Of a stretch of 64,000 nt of DNA, positions 7,022 through 15,938 are shown in pieces. This DNA is from 630D-37 sp037478835 (GTDB lineage Bacteria; Chloroflexota; Anaerolineae; Anaerolineales; Villigracilaceae): assembly GCA_037478835.1 (NCBI GenBank), contig JBBFLV010000008.1, positions 74,267 to 138,266 of the forward strand, written 5' to 3'. A model generated the notes under the pieces. It had not been told where the DNA came from. It ran no database searches and worked only from the letters and a program-made list of their open reading frames with translations. The number at the start of each line of letters is the position of its first letter. The first letter of the stretch is position 1. The translations under genes were made by a program, and so were the position numbers.

Positions 7022-9586
7022 ATGAGGAGAAGTTTTGCTGCTAAATCTCAAGGACTTGTTGAATTTGCTCTCGTTTTGCCGATCGTTGTTTTGATCATCT
7101 TTGGGTTAATCGAGACCGGGCGCTTGCTTTTCATTTACTCATCTGCCATTACTTCTTCCCGCGGGGCGGTGCGTTATGCCAGTGCTACCGGGGTGAACGA
7201 TGCCGGAGTGCCGCGCTACCGAGATTGCGATGGGATTCGCAATGAGGCGCGACGCACGGCGTTTGTCAATGTCATTCGAGATGATCAAATCATTATCCAG
7301 CATGACAGTGGCCCCGGCACAACGGCTGTAACCTACTGTCCTCCAGGGACAAGCGTGGATAACAGTTTCACACCGCAGCGTGCTGATCGCGTGCTGGTGA
7401 CGGTCAGCACCGATTTCGTCCCAATGGTTCCCGGTTTGCTTCCGTTTCCGTCTTTTACCATCACAGCTTCCAGCGCGCGCACCATTCTGGGGAGCGTTCC
7501 TGTTCAATCGCCGCCAGGGAGCGGTGGTGGTGGCGGTGGAGGAGGGGGCGGTAGCAGCAATTTGAGTCTGGCCAAAAGTGCCAATCCCACGCAGTATTCC
7601 TACGTGGGACAAGTGATTAATTACACCTATACGCTGACCAATACCAGTAGTACCAGCCTAACCTCGCCATATACGGTCAGCGATAATAAGATCCCAAGCG
7701 TCAATTGTTCGGGTGCTATTTCACCGCTTGCTCCAGGCGCATCTACTACCTGCACTGCGACCTACACCATCACTCAGGCCGATCTGGATGCCGGTTTTGT
7801 GACCAATCAAGCTACCGCCACTGCGCGGGCTGGCAGTAATACCGTCACTTCTAATCAGGCCACCACAACGATCACAGCGGCCCAGAATCCAAGACTTTCT
7901 CTGACCAAGCAGGCTAACCCAACTTTTGGTGGCGAGGGGAGCACGATTACCTATACCTACACGCTTACAAATAACGGGAATGTGACGTTGACCGCTCCAT
8001 ATGTGGTGAGCGATAATAAAATCAGTAACGTGAGTTGTCCAAACACCCCCAACTCTCTTGCCCCTGGGGCCAGCATTATCTGTACTGCTACCTATACCAT
8101 CACCGCGGCAGATGTGGCTGTGGGCCAGGTAATAAATGTGGCTACAGCGACAGCGAAGTTTGGGGCAAACACGATTACTTCCAATCAGGCCAGCGCGAGA
8201 GTCTTGGCTCGCCCGTTAGATTTGCAGGTTGCGGCTAATCCATCTTCTGTTTCGCAAGCTGGTCAGATCATCACATACACCTATACGGTTACTAATGTGG
8301 GAGGTTCAACGGTAACCGGCCTGACGATCACCGATACTCTAGTTACCAATATCACCTGCGGTACAACGACCCTGTCGTCAGGTCAGAGTACCACCTGTAC
8401 CGGTACTTACACGGTAACTCAGGCGAATCTGGATAGCGGGAATGCGATTACCAATCAATCTACTGCCAGCGCCACTGCCTCATCGGGTACGGTGAGCTCG
8501 CCGACGGTCACGACAACGGTCCTTGTCCAGCGCATGCCGGCACTGATCCTGCAGAAAAGCGCTTCGCCGAATCCTGCGACCACACTTGGACAGACCGTCA
8601 CGTATACGTATACCCTACAAAATGCAGGCAACGTCACTTTAACTGCACCTTACACGATTACCGACGATAAAATCTCTTCGGTTGACTGTTCGGGAGCGGT
8701 ATCCCCTCTACTGCCTGGTCAATCAACAACCTGTACGGCTACTTATCAAGTGACTCAGGTAGACCTGGACAACGGCTCTGTCATTAATACGGCTCAAGCG
8801 ATGGCACGTGATGCTAAGGATGGTACCACGATCGTTTCTTCTGCTTCTGTTTCCCACACTCTGATCACCTATAATGCTCCTCGCTTGAATTTAAGCATCA
8901 CTGCCAGTCCAAATCCTGCTACTGCCGTGGGGCAAAGTATCCAGATCACGTTTACCCTCAAGAATACTGGGAATACGCCACTTCAGGCACCGTTTACCAT
9001 TTCCTACACGATTCAATCTACAAATTACATCCTCAATTGTTCCAGTGGTGTTCTTGGATTGGGTTCGAGTGTTAACTGTTATGCTAATTACACCATCACG
9101 TCCAGTGATGCTTCGGCAGGACAATTCTCGATTAATGCTACTGCAACTGCCTCTAGCCCTCTGGTGACGTCCAATCCTGCTTCTTACACAGTAGAGGTTA
9201 CCATTTGTGATGTTCGTCATAGCACGATCAGCACCAGTTGGAATCCTGGTCGCGTTTGGATGACCATTTATAACTACGGCAACTTCACCATTCGGGTGAG
9301 TAACATTACAATTTACTGGAACACACAAGGTAACAATACCATTACCAATATTTTCCTGGGCGGTTTGCAGATCTGGCCTGCCGGTGGTGGTAGTGGGAGT
9401 GTTAGCTATTCTCCCACGTCTTTTTCGATCACCAATAACAATTTGTTGGGCCCGGGTAGCTCTCCAACCCTGGAATTCTGGTTCTCTAAGAACTACCATG
9501 CATCTGGTAATGAACGGATTGTAGTGCAGTTCCTGGAACCGGCCTGCCCAATTTTGGATTCCAACGATCCCAGTCAATTACCATGA
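7022..9586 (+). CDS. TadE-like pseudopilin fused to five DUF11-type repeats
   Basis: 854 residues. Residues about 7-35 (QGLVEFALVLPIVVLIIFGLIETGRLL) are a TadE-type prepilin-like signal and membrane helix, followed by a TadE periplasmic region. A run of ten Gly (about 168-177) then leads to five repeats of roughly 105-115 residues, each with the pattern NPxxxxxGQxxTYTYTLxNxGNxxLTxPYxxxDxKIxxVxC...LxPGxSTTCTATYTITQADLDxGxVxN. These resemble DUF11/Ig-like cell-surface domains. A distinct C-terminal domain of about 125 residues follows. Predicted surface or pilus-tip adhesin. The next gene starts within its stop codon (ATGA). Confidence 0.85.
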   Translation: MRRSFAAKSQGLVEFALVLPIVVLIIFGLIETGRLLFIYSSAITSSRGAVRYASATGVNDAGVPRYRDCDGIRNEARRTAFVNVIRDDQIIIQHDSGPGTTAVTYCPPGTSVDNSFTPQRADRVLVTVSTDFVPMVPGLLPFPSFTITASSARTILGSVPVQSPPGSGGGGGGGGGGSSNLSLAKSANPTQYSYVGQVINYTYTLTNTSSTSLTSPYTVSDNKIPSVNCSGAISPLAPGASTTCTATYTITQADLDAGFVTNQATATARAGSNTVTSNQATTTITAAQNPRLSLTKQANPTFGGEGSTITYTYTLTNNGNVTLTAPYVVSDNKISNVSCPNTPNSLAPGASIICTATYTITAADVAVGQVINVATATAKFGANTITSNQASARVLARPLDLQVAANPSSVSQAGQIITYTYTVTNVGGSTVTGLTITDTLVTNITCGTTTLSSGQSTTCTGTYTVTQANLDSGNAITNQSTASATASSGTVSSPTVTTTVLVQRMPALILQKSASPNPATTLGQTVTYTYTLQNAGNVTLTAPYTITDDKISSVDCSGAVSPLLPGQSTTCTATYQVTQVDLDNGSVINTAQAMARDAKDGTTIVSSASVSHTLITYNAPRLNLSITASPNPATAVGQSIQITFTLKNTGNTPLQAPFTISYTIQSTNYILNCSSGVLGLGSSVNCYANYTITSSDASAGQFSINATATASSPLVTSNPASYTVEVTICDVRHSTISTSWNPGRVWMTIYNYGNFTIRVSNITIYWNTQGNNTITNIFLGGLQIWPAGGGSGSVSYSPTSFSITNNNLLGPGSSPTLEFWFSKNYHASGNERIVVQFLEPACPILDSNDPSQLP

Positions 9587-10002
9587 AACCGCGATTTTCT
9601 TTGACCTCTCGTGCCCAAAGCCTGGTCGAACTCGCCATCTCCCTTATGGTGATCGTCCTCCTTCTTTCGGGAGTGATCGAGTTCGGCATTGCTTTTTTCC
9701 AGTTTGTCCAGATGCAGGATGCGGCTCAGGAGGGTGCCGTGTACGGTTCGATTAACCCGACCGATGAAGCCGGCATCCGTACCCGCATCCTGGCTGTGGT
9801 GAATGAGCCGTTTGATCTAGGATTGACGGCCGGTAACATTACCATCACCGATAATGGCGGACGGTGTGAGGGGTATGCGCTCACGATTACGATCACCTAT
9901 GATCATATTGTGACCATGCCTTTGATCTCGACGATCACCGGTCCAACGATTCCCCTTCGAGCGACGGTGACGGATACCATTTTGCAACCGACCTGTCCGT
10001 AA
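9583..10002 (+). CDS. TadE-like minor pseudopilin
   Basis: 139 residues. The N-terminal stretch RAQSLVELAISLMVIVLLLSGVIEFG is the TadE prepilin-like hydrophobic segment with the conserved Glu following the presumed cleavage region. The rest is an extracytoplasmic domain with a pair of Cys. The ATG overlaps the stop of the large TadE-DUF11 gene. Part of a compact four-gene group (peptidase, two TadE, one TadG-like); no Tad ATPase, secretin or platform gene is in the window, so the rest of the machine must be elsewhere. Confidence 0.85.
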   Translation: MKPRFSLTSRAQSLVELAISLMVIVLLLSGVIEFGIAFFQFVQMQDAAQEGAVYGSINPTDEAGIRTRILAVVNEPFDLGLTAGNITITDNGGRCEGYALTITITYDHIVTMPLISTITGPTIPLRATVTDTILQPTCP

Positions 10003-10021
10003 ACATTGGAGGAGGTGTACC

Positions 10022-11182
10022 ATGAAAAAAACTTTTGAGAAGGCCCAGGCGCTCATCCTAATTGCGATCGGGATGTTTGCGTTGCTAGCGATCACCGCCG
10101 TTGCGGTGGATGGGGGCAACGTTTTGCGCGATCGGCGGCAGGCACAAAATGCGGCCGATACAGCCGCTCTCGCCGCCGCGCTGGCGATCACGAAAAACAA
10201 TCCGAATTGGTCTCAGGATGCTCTGGACCGGGCGGCGAGCAATGGTTATTTAAACGATGGCACACGCAGTCTGGTAGAAGTGCATCGTCCACCGGTCAAT
10301 GGACCCTATGCCGGGAATAACGAGTACGTGCAGGTGATTATCACCTCCCATGTACCAACTTATTTTGCCAACATCGTCGGTTTTTCCCAAATAACGAACC
10401 GGGTCCAGGCGGTGGCACGAGCCCGCCCTCCGCAAGCACTTTTCAACGGTAATGCCGTCGTTGGTTTGGCTCCCACAGAGTGCAAGGCAGTGGAGTTCCA
10501 GGGCAACGCGAACATGACGATTAATGGCAACGGCATTTTCGTTAACTCGAGCTGTTCCTGCGATCAAACGGCGGCGTTTTTCAATAACAGTGGATCCGGA
10601 ACGCTTGTCACACCCTATATTCAATCTGTGGGGTGTGTAAAATATAAAGAAGGTGCTGTGCAGGCGGGATCTATTCAATGGGGTTCCTCGGTTCCACCTT
10701 TTTCCTATCCTCCTGCCTGGTTGCCGCCGATTCCAGCCTGTGATTATACCTGGGGCAATTTGAGCGGCAGCCATACACTCCAGCCGGGCGTTCATTGTGT
10801 CAACGGAAACTTTACCATCAATGCGAACGATTCGTTGAGCGGAAATGGGGTCACTTTCGTGGTTTATGGAGAGGTGCGCTGGAATGGTGGCACGGTGAAC
10901 CTATCCGCTCCCACTTCTGGTCCTACCGCTGGATTACTCCTGTATTTGCCGATCACGAATAACAATCCGATTACTTTCAACGGAAATGCTTCCTGGAATA
11001 TTCGCGGTACGATCCTTGCCCCGGCATCGGATATTACTGTCAATGGTACGGAAGATGGCTTTTCGATGCGGAGTCAGCTCATCGGTTATACCGTCAAGCT
11101 AACCGGCGGTGGCAATACGAGCATTACGTACAATGATAGTGAAAACATCGACCAACCACCGATGATCGAGCTCTCTAGGTAA
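10022..11182 (+). CDS. TadG-like Flp pilus/surface protein
   Basis: 386 residues, preceded by a good ribosome site (GGAGGAGGT, 10011-10019). AQALILIAIGMFALLAITAVAVDGG is the TadG-type N-terminal membrane segment, followed by the RRQAQNAADTAALAAALA block usual in putative Flp pilus-assembly TadE/G-like proteins. The rest is rich in Asn, Gly, Ser and Thr with repeated FNGN, INGNG and VNGT-like stretches that suggest an extracellular beta-solenoid. It has several Cys (SCSCDQ, CVKY, CDYTWG). Ends 170 nt before a strong terminator. Confidence 0.83.
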   Translation: MKKTFEKAQALILIAIGMFALLAITAVAVDGGNVLRDRRQAQNAADTAALAAALAITKNNPNWSQDALDRAASNGYLNDGTRSLVEVHRPPVNGPYAGNNEYVQVIITSHVPTYFANIVGFSQITNRVQAVARARPPQALFNGNAVVGLAPTECKAVEFQGNANMTINGNGIFVNSSCSCDQTAAFFNNSGSGTLVTPYIQSVGCVKYKEGAVQAGSIQWGSSVPPFSYPPAWLPPIPACDYTWGNLSGSHTLQPGVHCVNGNFTINANDSLSGNGVTFVVYGEVRWNGGTVNLSAPTSGPTAGLLLYLPITNNNPITFNGNASWNIRGTILAPASDITVNGTEDGFSMRSQLIGYTVKLTGGGNTSITYNDSENIDQPPMIELSR

Positions 11183-11260
11183 GCGCTCTTCTATCGGATG
11201 TTCCTATCAACGGCAATGCTAGTTGTGTTGCTCCCTGCTTAAAATTGTAAGTTATGGAAC

Positions 11261-11307
11261 CAGCGATAACATCGTTTTATATAAAATAACGTCTGCTGGT
11301 GATCGAA
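11261..11307 (+). repeat. AT-rich imperfect hairpin downstream of tadG-like gene
   Basis: Outer arms CCAGC...GCTGG enclose an AT-rich near-palindrome around TTTTATATAAAA. It lies in the 3' spacer before the true terminator; role unknown, perhaps mRNA 3'-end protection. Confidence 0.35.
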
Positions 11308-11348
11308 TTGGTCCTTAGGAAAGAGTGCACTCAAGGGAGATAGAAACA

Positions 11349-11385
11349 AAACAGAGCGACCCAGCGTCGCTCTGTTTCTTTTTCG
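11349..11385. terminator. Strong bidirectional intrinsic terminator
   Basis: Perfect 12-bp arms AAACAGAGCGAC and GTCGCTCTGTTT with a 5-nt loop, followed by CTTTTTC on the plus strand and by TGTTTC on the minus strand. It separates the pilus-type genes from the convergent lipoprotein gene. Confidence 0.93.
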
Positions 11386-11392
11386 GTTGCAC

Positions 11393-12403
11393 TTAGCGAT
11401 CGACTCCTATATCGATCTGCCCCTGGAGCAGCGCCTTCAAAATTTCCTGTGCCAGGGCTTGCTTGCCGGGAGAAAAAAGGTCCGGATTAGTGTCCTGAAT
11501 GCCGATCTGAGCCGGGATAGCCTGTCCACCTTGACCGGCCAGGAGCTGTGGCCAGGCCGTGCGAATCGCCTCGATTGGATTCGTACGTAGCGTGGCAACC
11601 AATCCCGGATAGCTCTGGGAAAGCGAAGTGGCGGTGATGAATTCCAGGCCGTTCGTACCGATTGCCTCCAGCATTTCCGGAACGGCAAGGGTGGGATACA
11701 CGTAAATGAATTCGACCTGATAGCGCATCAGGTACGAGACATAGGCCGGATATTGTTCAGGTGGCGTATCGGAAGGCACTTCGACTGCAATGGGGTAATT
11801 GTAAAAAGGCCCGGCAAAGGGGGAACATAGCCCACAGTAGAACGTTTTGCCGTTTTCGTAGGCCTTGAGTGCCCGCTGAGCTTGTGGATCGTCCTTTGGC
11901 AGGACCATGCCGATGTGGTAATCCTGAATGAGCATGGCGCCGATATAGCCGGCCAGGAAGGATGCCTGCTCGATCGAAATATCTGTGCGCATCACGCTGA
12001 TATTGTTTCCCGGCTGCACTCCGGGCATGTTGATGGCCAGAAATTGCGCCTGGGGAGCGGCCGCGGCCAGTGCCGGCAGGTCAATATCTGCCGCAATGGC
12101 GATCACCACCTTCAAGGCTGGTTCCAGAGCCAGGTCCTCTATAGAGAGCCGGTTGCGCAGCTGGTAGCGAATGCCTGCTTCCTGGGCCAGTTCATACACA
12201 GTGGATTGGTATAGATTCGATGTGTTTTCATCCATATCCGGTGGCAGGATCAGAATGGCCAGCGGCAGTGCCGGTGTAGCCGTCGGCGCCGGTGTGGCCG
12301 AAGGTGCCGGAGTCACAGTCGGCACAGAGGGAGTAGCGGTGCGCGCACTACAACCGAACAAGAAAAATGCGAGAAGGACGAAGAGAATGAGACGACGTAA
12401 CAC
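11393..12403 (-). CDS. BMP-family (basic membrane protein) substrate-binding lipoprotein
   Basis: 336 residues. Signal peptide with lipobox LFGC (Cys about 18), then a Thr/Pro/Ala linker (TPAPSATPAPTATPA) and a periplasmic-binding fold related to the Med/BMP family, which bind nucleosides or signals. Internal landmarks include VMRTDISIEQASFLAGYIGAML, typical of BMP proteins. A monocistronic minus-strand gene that ends at the shared terminator. No ABC ATPase or permease is adjacent, so the transporter, if any, is encoded elsewhere. Confidence 0.8.
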   Translation of the reverse strand: MLRRLILFVLLAFFLFGCSARTATPSVPTVTPAPSATPAPTATPALPLAILILPPDMDENTSNLYQSTVYELAQEAGIRYQLRNRLSIEDLALEPALKVVIAIAADIDLPALAAAAPQAQFLAINMPGVQPGNNISVMRTDISIEQASFLAGYIGAMLIQDYHIGMVLPKDDPQAQRALKAYENGKTFYCGLCSPFAGPFYNYPIAVEVPSDTPPEQYPAYVSYLMRYQVEFIYVYPTLAVPEMLEAIGTNGLEFITATSLSQSYPGLVATLRTNPIEAIRTAWPQLLAGQGGQAIPAQIGIQDTNPDLFSPGKQALAQEILKALLQGQIDIGVDR

Positions 12404-12627
12404 GGTTTCTCCTGAGGGTGGAATCGAAGGGTGATTAGACGGTCAACGGCAAACCGCAGTTCGTGGATGATAGACCGCGGGAGCCGATAGAGCCGTTCGC
12501 TGCTTTGGACCTTTTAGGGGATGGCCTCTAAGGGCTCGTTTCGACAAACGTTGCTATTATAATATGCCAGGCACAGGCATGTGCTCTGGCGATTCTGTTC
12601 GATATTCTCATCTGAGGAGATATTCCC

Positions 12628-13812
12628 ATGTCACGATTGGATTGGATCGAACAAGAGCTCCAAGCCCTCCACGAACAAGGGCTCTATAATCGCATTCGCA
12701 CCATTCAGTCGCCTCAGGGGGCTTGGCTGAAGGTGGATGGAAAAGAAGTGCTCAATTTCTGTTCCAACAACTATCTAGGTTTGGCCAATCATCCCCGGCT
12801 GGTGGAAGCCGCTCAGCGGGCCGTCGAAAAATACGGCGTTGGGCCGGCCGCCGTGCGAAGCATTGCCGGCACGATGGACCTGCACGTGGAGCTCGAACGC
12901 CGTCTGGCGGCCTTCAAAGGCGTGGAAGCGGCGATCACCTTCCAGAGCGGGTTCAATGCCAATTTGGGCACGATTCCGGCGCTGGTAGGGAAAGAAGATG
13001 TCATCTTCTCCGATGAGCTCAATCATGCCAGCATCATTGACGGTTGTCGCCTTTCCGGTGCGACCATTGTGCGCTATGCGCACAATAACGTGGCCGATCT
13101 CGAACGCGCCATTCAGGAATGGCAGGGAAAGTATCGGCGCGCCTTGATCGTCACCGATGGCGTCTTCAGCATGGATGGCGATATCGCACCCTTGCCCGAA
13201 ATCTATGAGATCGCCCGCCGTTACGATATTTTGCTGATGGTGGATGATGCCCATGGTGAGGGAGTTCTTGGCCGGGGCGGACGCGGCATCGTGGATCATT
13301 TTGACCTTCATGGAAAGGTGGACATCGAAGTAGGCACTCTCTCCAAAGCCTTCGGCGTGGTGGGAGGCGTCGTTGCCGGCAACGCGCGCATTGTCGAGTG
13401 GCTCCGTCAGCGCGGGCGACCGTTCCTATTCTCCTCGGCGATGACGGTACCGGATGTCGCCGCCTGTTTGGCCGCCTTGGATTTGCTGGAGGAATCTACC
13501 TATCTGGTTGAAAAGCTTTGGGAGAATGCCCGCTATTTCAAGGCGGAAATGAAGCGGCTGGGCTTCGATACCGGTCAGAGCCAAACCCCGATCACCCCGA
13601 TCATGCTCGGCGAAGCGCCGCTGGCGCAGGAATTCAGTCGCCGCTTGTTTGAGGAAGGAGTCTTCGCCATGGCCATCGGCTATCCGACCGTGCCAAAAGG
13701 CAAAGCGCGCATTCGGGTCATGATCTCAGCGGCGCACGAACGGGAAGACCTGGATAAGGGCCTGGAAGCCTTTGCCCGTGTGGGTCGAGCCCTAGGAGTG
13801 ATTGCCGGATGA
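12628..13812 (+). CDS. kbl: Glycine C-acetyltransferase / 8-amino-7-oxononanoate synthase family (alpha-oxoamine synthase)
   Basis: PLP enzyme that condenses an acyl-CoA with an amino acid; Kbl makes 2-amino-3-oxobutyrate from glycine and acetyl-CoA. 394 residues, usual length. NFCSNNYLGLANHP, GVGPAAVRSIAGTMDLHVELE, VDDAHGEGVLGRGGRGI and the PLP-lysine motif TLSKAFGVVGG (Lys about 240) are all present. The sequence resembles Kbl more than BioF (N-terminal LNFCSNNYLGL and C-terminal length), but the choice is inference; no biotin or threonine dehydrogenase gene is adjacent. A TATAAT box lies at 12558-12563 without a clear -35. The stop overlaps the next ATG. Confidence 0.85.
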   Translation: MSRLDWIEQELQALHEQGLYNRIRTIQSPQGAWLKVDGKEVLNFCSNNYLGLANHPRLVEAAQRAVEKYGVGPAAVRSIAGTMDLHVELERRLAAFKGVEAAITFQSGFNANLGTIPALVGKEDVIFSDELNHASIIDGCRLSGATIVRYAHNNVADLERAIQEWQGKYRRALIVTDGVFSMDGDIAPLPEIYEIARRYDILLMVDDAHGEGVLGRGGRGIVDHFDLHGKVDIEVGTLSKAFGVVGGVVAGNARIVEWLRQRGRPFLFSSAMTVPDVAACLAALDLLEESTYLVEKLWENARYFKAEMKRLGFDTGQSQTPITPIMLGEAPLAQEFSRRLFEEGVFAMAIGYPTVPKGKARIRVMISAAHEREDLDKGLEAFARVGRALGVIAG

Positions 13813-14693
13813 TCCGCCCGCGTCGTTCCTTGCTCTACGTCCCAGGCGATGACTGGCGCAAGATCACCAAAGCGGCCACGTTGGGGGTGGATTGCGTCTG
13901 TCTGGATATGGAGGATGGTGTTGCCTTAAATCGAAAGGACGCGGCGCGCACCACCATCCCAAAGGCCTTGGCGGAGCTGGATTTTGGCCGCGCCGAGCGC
14001 TTGGTGCGCATAAACGCCATCGGCAGTGGGCTGGAAGAAGAAGACCTGCAAGCGGCATTGCAGGTGATCCCGGATGGGATCGTTATCCCAAAAGTGGAAT
14101 CTCCGGAACAATTGGATTGGGCGGAGAAACGCTTGGCCGAGGAAGAACGCCGGCGCGGCCTACCGCATGGTACCTTGCGGCTCTGGATCGGCATTGAAAC
14201 GCCGCGCGCGATCTTGAACCTGAGCCAGTTGGCAGCCCATCCGCGGCTGGAAGTCTTGATCTTCGGCTCGGAAGACCTGGCGGCCGCGCTCGGCGCAACC
14301 CGTACCCCCCAAGCTTGGGAAGTTTTCTACGCTCGGAGTGCCGTTGTGCTGGCTGCGGCCGCTTTCGGCCTGCAGGCCATTGACATGGTCAGCATCGAGC
14401 TTCAGGATATGGAACGGGTGCGTGCGGAGGCGATCTTCGGCGCTCAGATGGGCTATAGTGGCAAGCAGATCATCCATCCGAATCAAGTTGCCCCGGTTCA
14501 CGAGGCCTTTACGCCCTCTGCCGAGGCTGTTGCCCAAGCGCAACGGGTGATCGAGGCCTACGAGGCCCATCTACGGGAAGGCAAAGGGGCGTTTGCTTTG
14601 GATGGGAAGATGATCGATCTGCCCCTGGTCAAAGCCGCCCGCAACGTGCTGGCGCGTGCCGGAATCGGACTTGACCCGAGCTTTTCCGCGTAG
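13809..14693 (+). CDS. HpcH/HpaI aldolase, CitE-like CoA-ester lyase
   Basis: 294 residues. RRSLLYVPGDDWRKITKAATLGVDCVCLDMEDGV is the family start. IPKVESPEQLDW, WIGIETPRAILN (metal-ligand Glu), LIFGSEDLAAALGATRT and GYSGKQIIHPNQV complete the CitE/malyl-CoA lyase pattern. It likely cleaves a beta-hydroxyacyl-CoA such as malyl-, citramalyl- or methylmalyl-CoA, with Mg2+. The ATG overlaps the kbl-like stop by 4 bp. Whether it takes part in a glyoxylate or acetyl-CoA assimilation route is not shown here. Confidence 0.87.
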   Translation: MIRPRRSLLYVPGDDWRKITKAATLGVDCVCLDMEDGVALNRKDAARTTIPKALAELDFGRAERLVRINAIGSGLEEEDLQAALQVIPDGIVIPKVESPEQLDWAEKRLAEEERRRGLPHGTLRLWIGIETPRAILNLSQLAAHPRLEVLIFGSEDLAAALGATRTPQAWEVFYARSAVVLAAAAFGLQAIDMVSIELQDMERVRAEAIFGAQMGYSGKQIIHPNQVAPVHEAFTPSAEAVAQAQRVIEAYEAHLREGKGAFALDGKMIDLPLVKAARNVLARAGIGLDPSFSA

Positions 14694-14702
14694 AATGAGC
14701 CC

Positions 14703-15938
14703 ATGCGTATCCGAAGCGTTGTATTTTTGCTGCTCTTCCTCCTCGCCTGTGCGCCGACTTCCCCTGCGGTGCTTCCAACGCAAACCGCTACGGCCTTGCC
14801 GGTGATTCCGAGCCCTGCCGGCTTTACACCCCGGCCTACCTGTCGTCGCATCGAACTCTGGCCGACGCCAAGGCCGGAGGACCCTTCCCATTACCCTCCG
14901 CCGAATGCTACGGATTTTATCCTTGGCCCGGCAGAGGCGCCTGTCACCTTGCTGTATTATGCCGATTTTCAATGCGCTCCCTGCGCGCAGCTGGCACTGG
15001 TGCTACGGCGCATTCAGGCCTCGTATCCGCAACAGGTGCGCCTGGTTTTCCGCCTCTATCCCTTGCCGGAAAAGTATGACAAGACGCAGCTGGCTTCTAT
15101 AGCTGCGCTGGCGGCGGCCCGGCAAGGGCGATTTTGGGAAATGCACGATTGGCTCTATTCCCATCAATCGGATTGGCTTTCGCTTTCGCTGCAAGGATTC
15201 GCCGGGCGGTTAGAAGAAGTAGCCCCGACGCTAGGGTTGGAAGTAGAAGCCTTTCGGCAAGCGCTTCGTGATCCGCAGCTGGTCGCCGAAGTTCAGGCTC
15301 GCGTCCCGAGTGCCGAAAGCTCGGTGCTTGTCCCTTATCTGCCCTTCTTATTTCTCAATGGGCAAATCTACACCGGCCCGCTTTCAGAGCAAGCACTCCG
15401 GGATGCAATCGCCCTGATCCTCTTGGGGCAGCGCCAATTTTCCTGCCCTCCGCAGGTGATCGTGCCCGGGCGCCGCTACGATGCCGTTCTGCAAACCGAA
15501 AAGGGGAACATCCGCATTCACTTGCTCCCGGAGAAAGCGCCGATCGCCGTGAACTCTTTTGTCTTCCTGGCGCGACAGGGCTGGTATGATAACATCACCT
15601 TCCACCGCGTCATCCCCGGCTTTGTAGCCCAAACCGGCGATCCCAGTGGCACCGGTCAGGGAATACCCGGCTATCTGTTTGTCAACGAAATCGCGGCGGA
15701 TTTACGCTTCGATCGGCCTGGGATGGTCGGCATGGCAAATAGCGGCCCGGATACCAACGGCAGCCAGTTTTTTATCACCTATGCCCCTGCCCCCCATCTG
15801 GATGGGCATTATACGATCTTCGGCTATGTGGTTGCCGGAATGGATGTGCTGTTACAATTGACCCCTCGCGATCCCCAGAGCAATCCTTTTGCCCCGCCGG
15901 GGGATCGATTGATTCGTGTCACGATCGAGGAGTACTGA
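14703..15938 (+). CDS. Lipoprotein with DsbA-like thioredoxin domain fused to a cyclophilin
   Basis: 411 residues. Signal peptide with lipobox LLAC (Cys16), then a Pro/Thr linker. Residues about 75-245 form a DsbA-type thioredoxin fold with CAPC (Cys91, Cys94) and the cis-Pro region SVLVPYLPFLFLNG. Residues about 258-411 are a cyclophilin peptidyl-prolyl isomerase with FHRVIPGFVAQTGDPSGTG, ANSGPDTNGSQFFITYAPAPHLDGHYTIFG. Predicted surface-anchored protein that both oxidises or isomerises disulfides and isomerises prolines. It overlaps trmI by one base (TGATG). Confidence 0.88.
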   Translation: MRIRSVVFLLLFLLACAPTSPAVLPTQTATALPVIPSPAGFTPRPTCRRIELWPTPRPEDPSHYPPPNATDFILGPAEAPVTLLYYADFQCAPCAQLALVLRRIQASYPQQVRLVFRLYPLPEKYDKTQLASIAALAAARQGRFWEMHDWLYSHQSDWLSLSLQGFAGRLEEVAPTLGLEVEAFRQALRDPQLVAEVQARVPSAESSVLVPYLPFLFLNGQIYTGPLSEQALRDAIALILLGQRQFSCPPQVIVPGRRYDAVLQTEKGNIRIHLLPEKAPIAVNSFVFLARQGWYDNITFHRVIPGFVAQTGDPSGTGQGIPGYLFVNEIAADLRFDRPGMVGMANSGPDTNGSQFFITYAPAPHLDGHYTIFGYVVAGMDVLLQLTPRDPQSNPFAPPGDRLIRVTIEEY

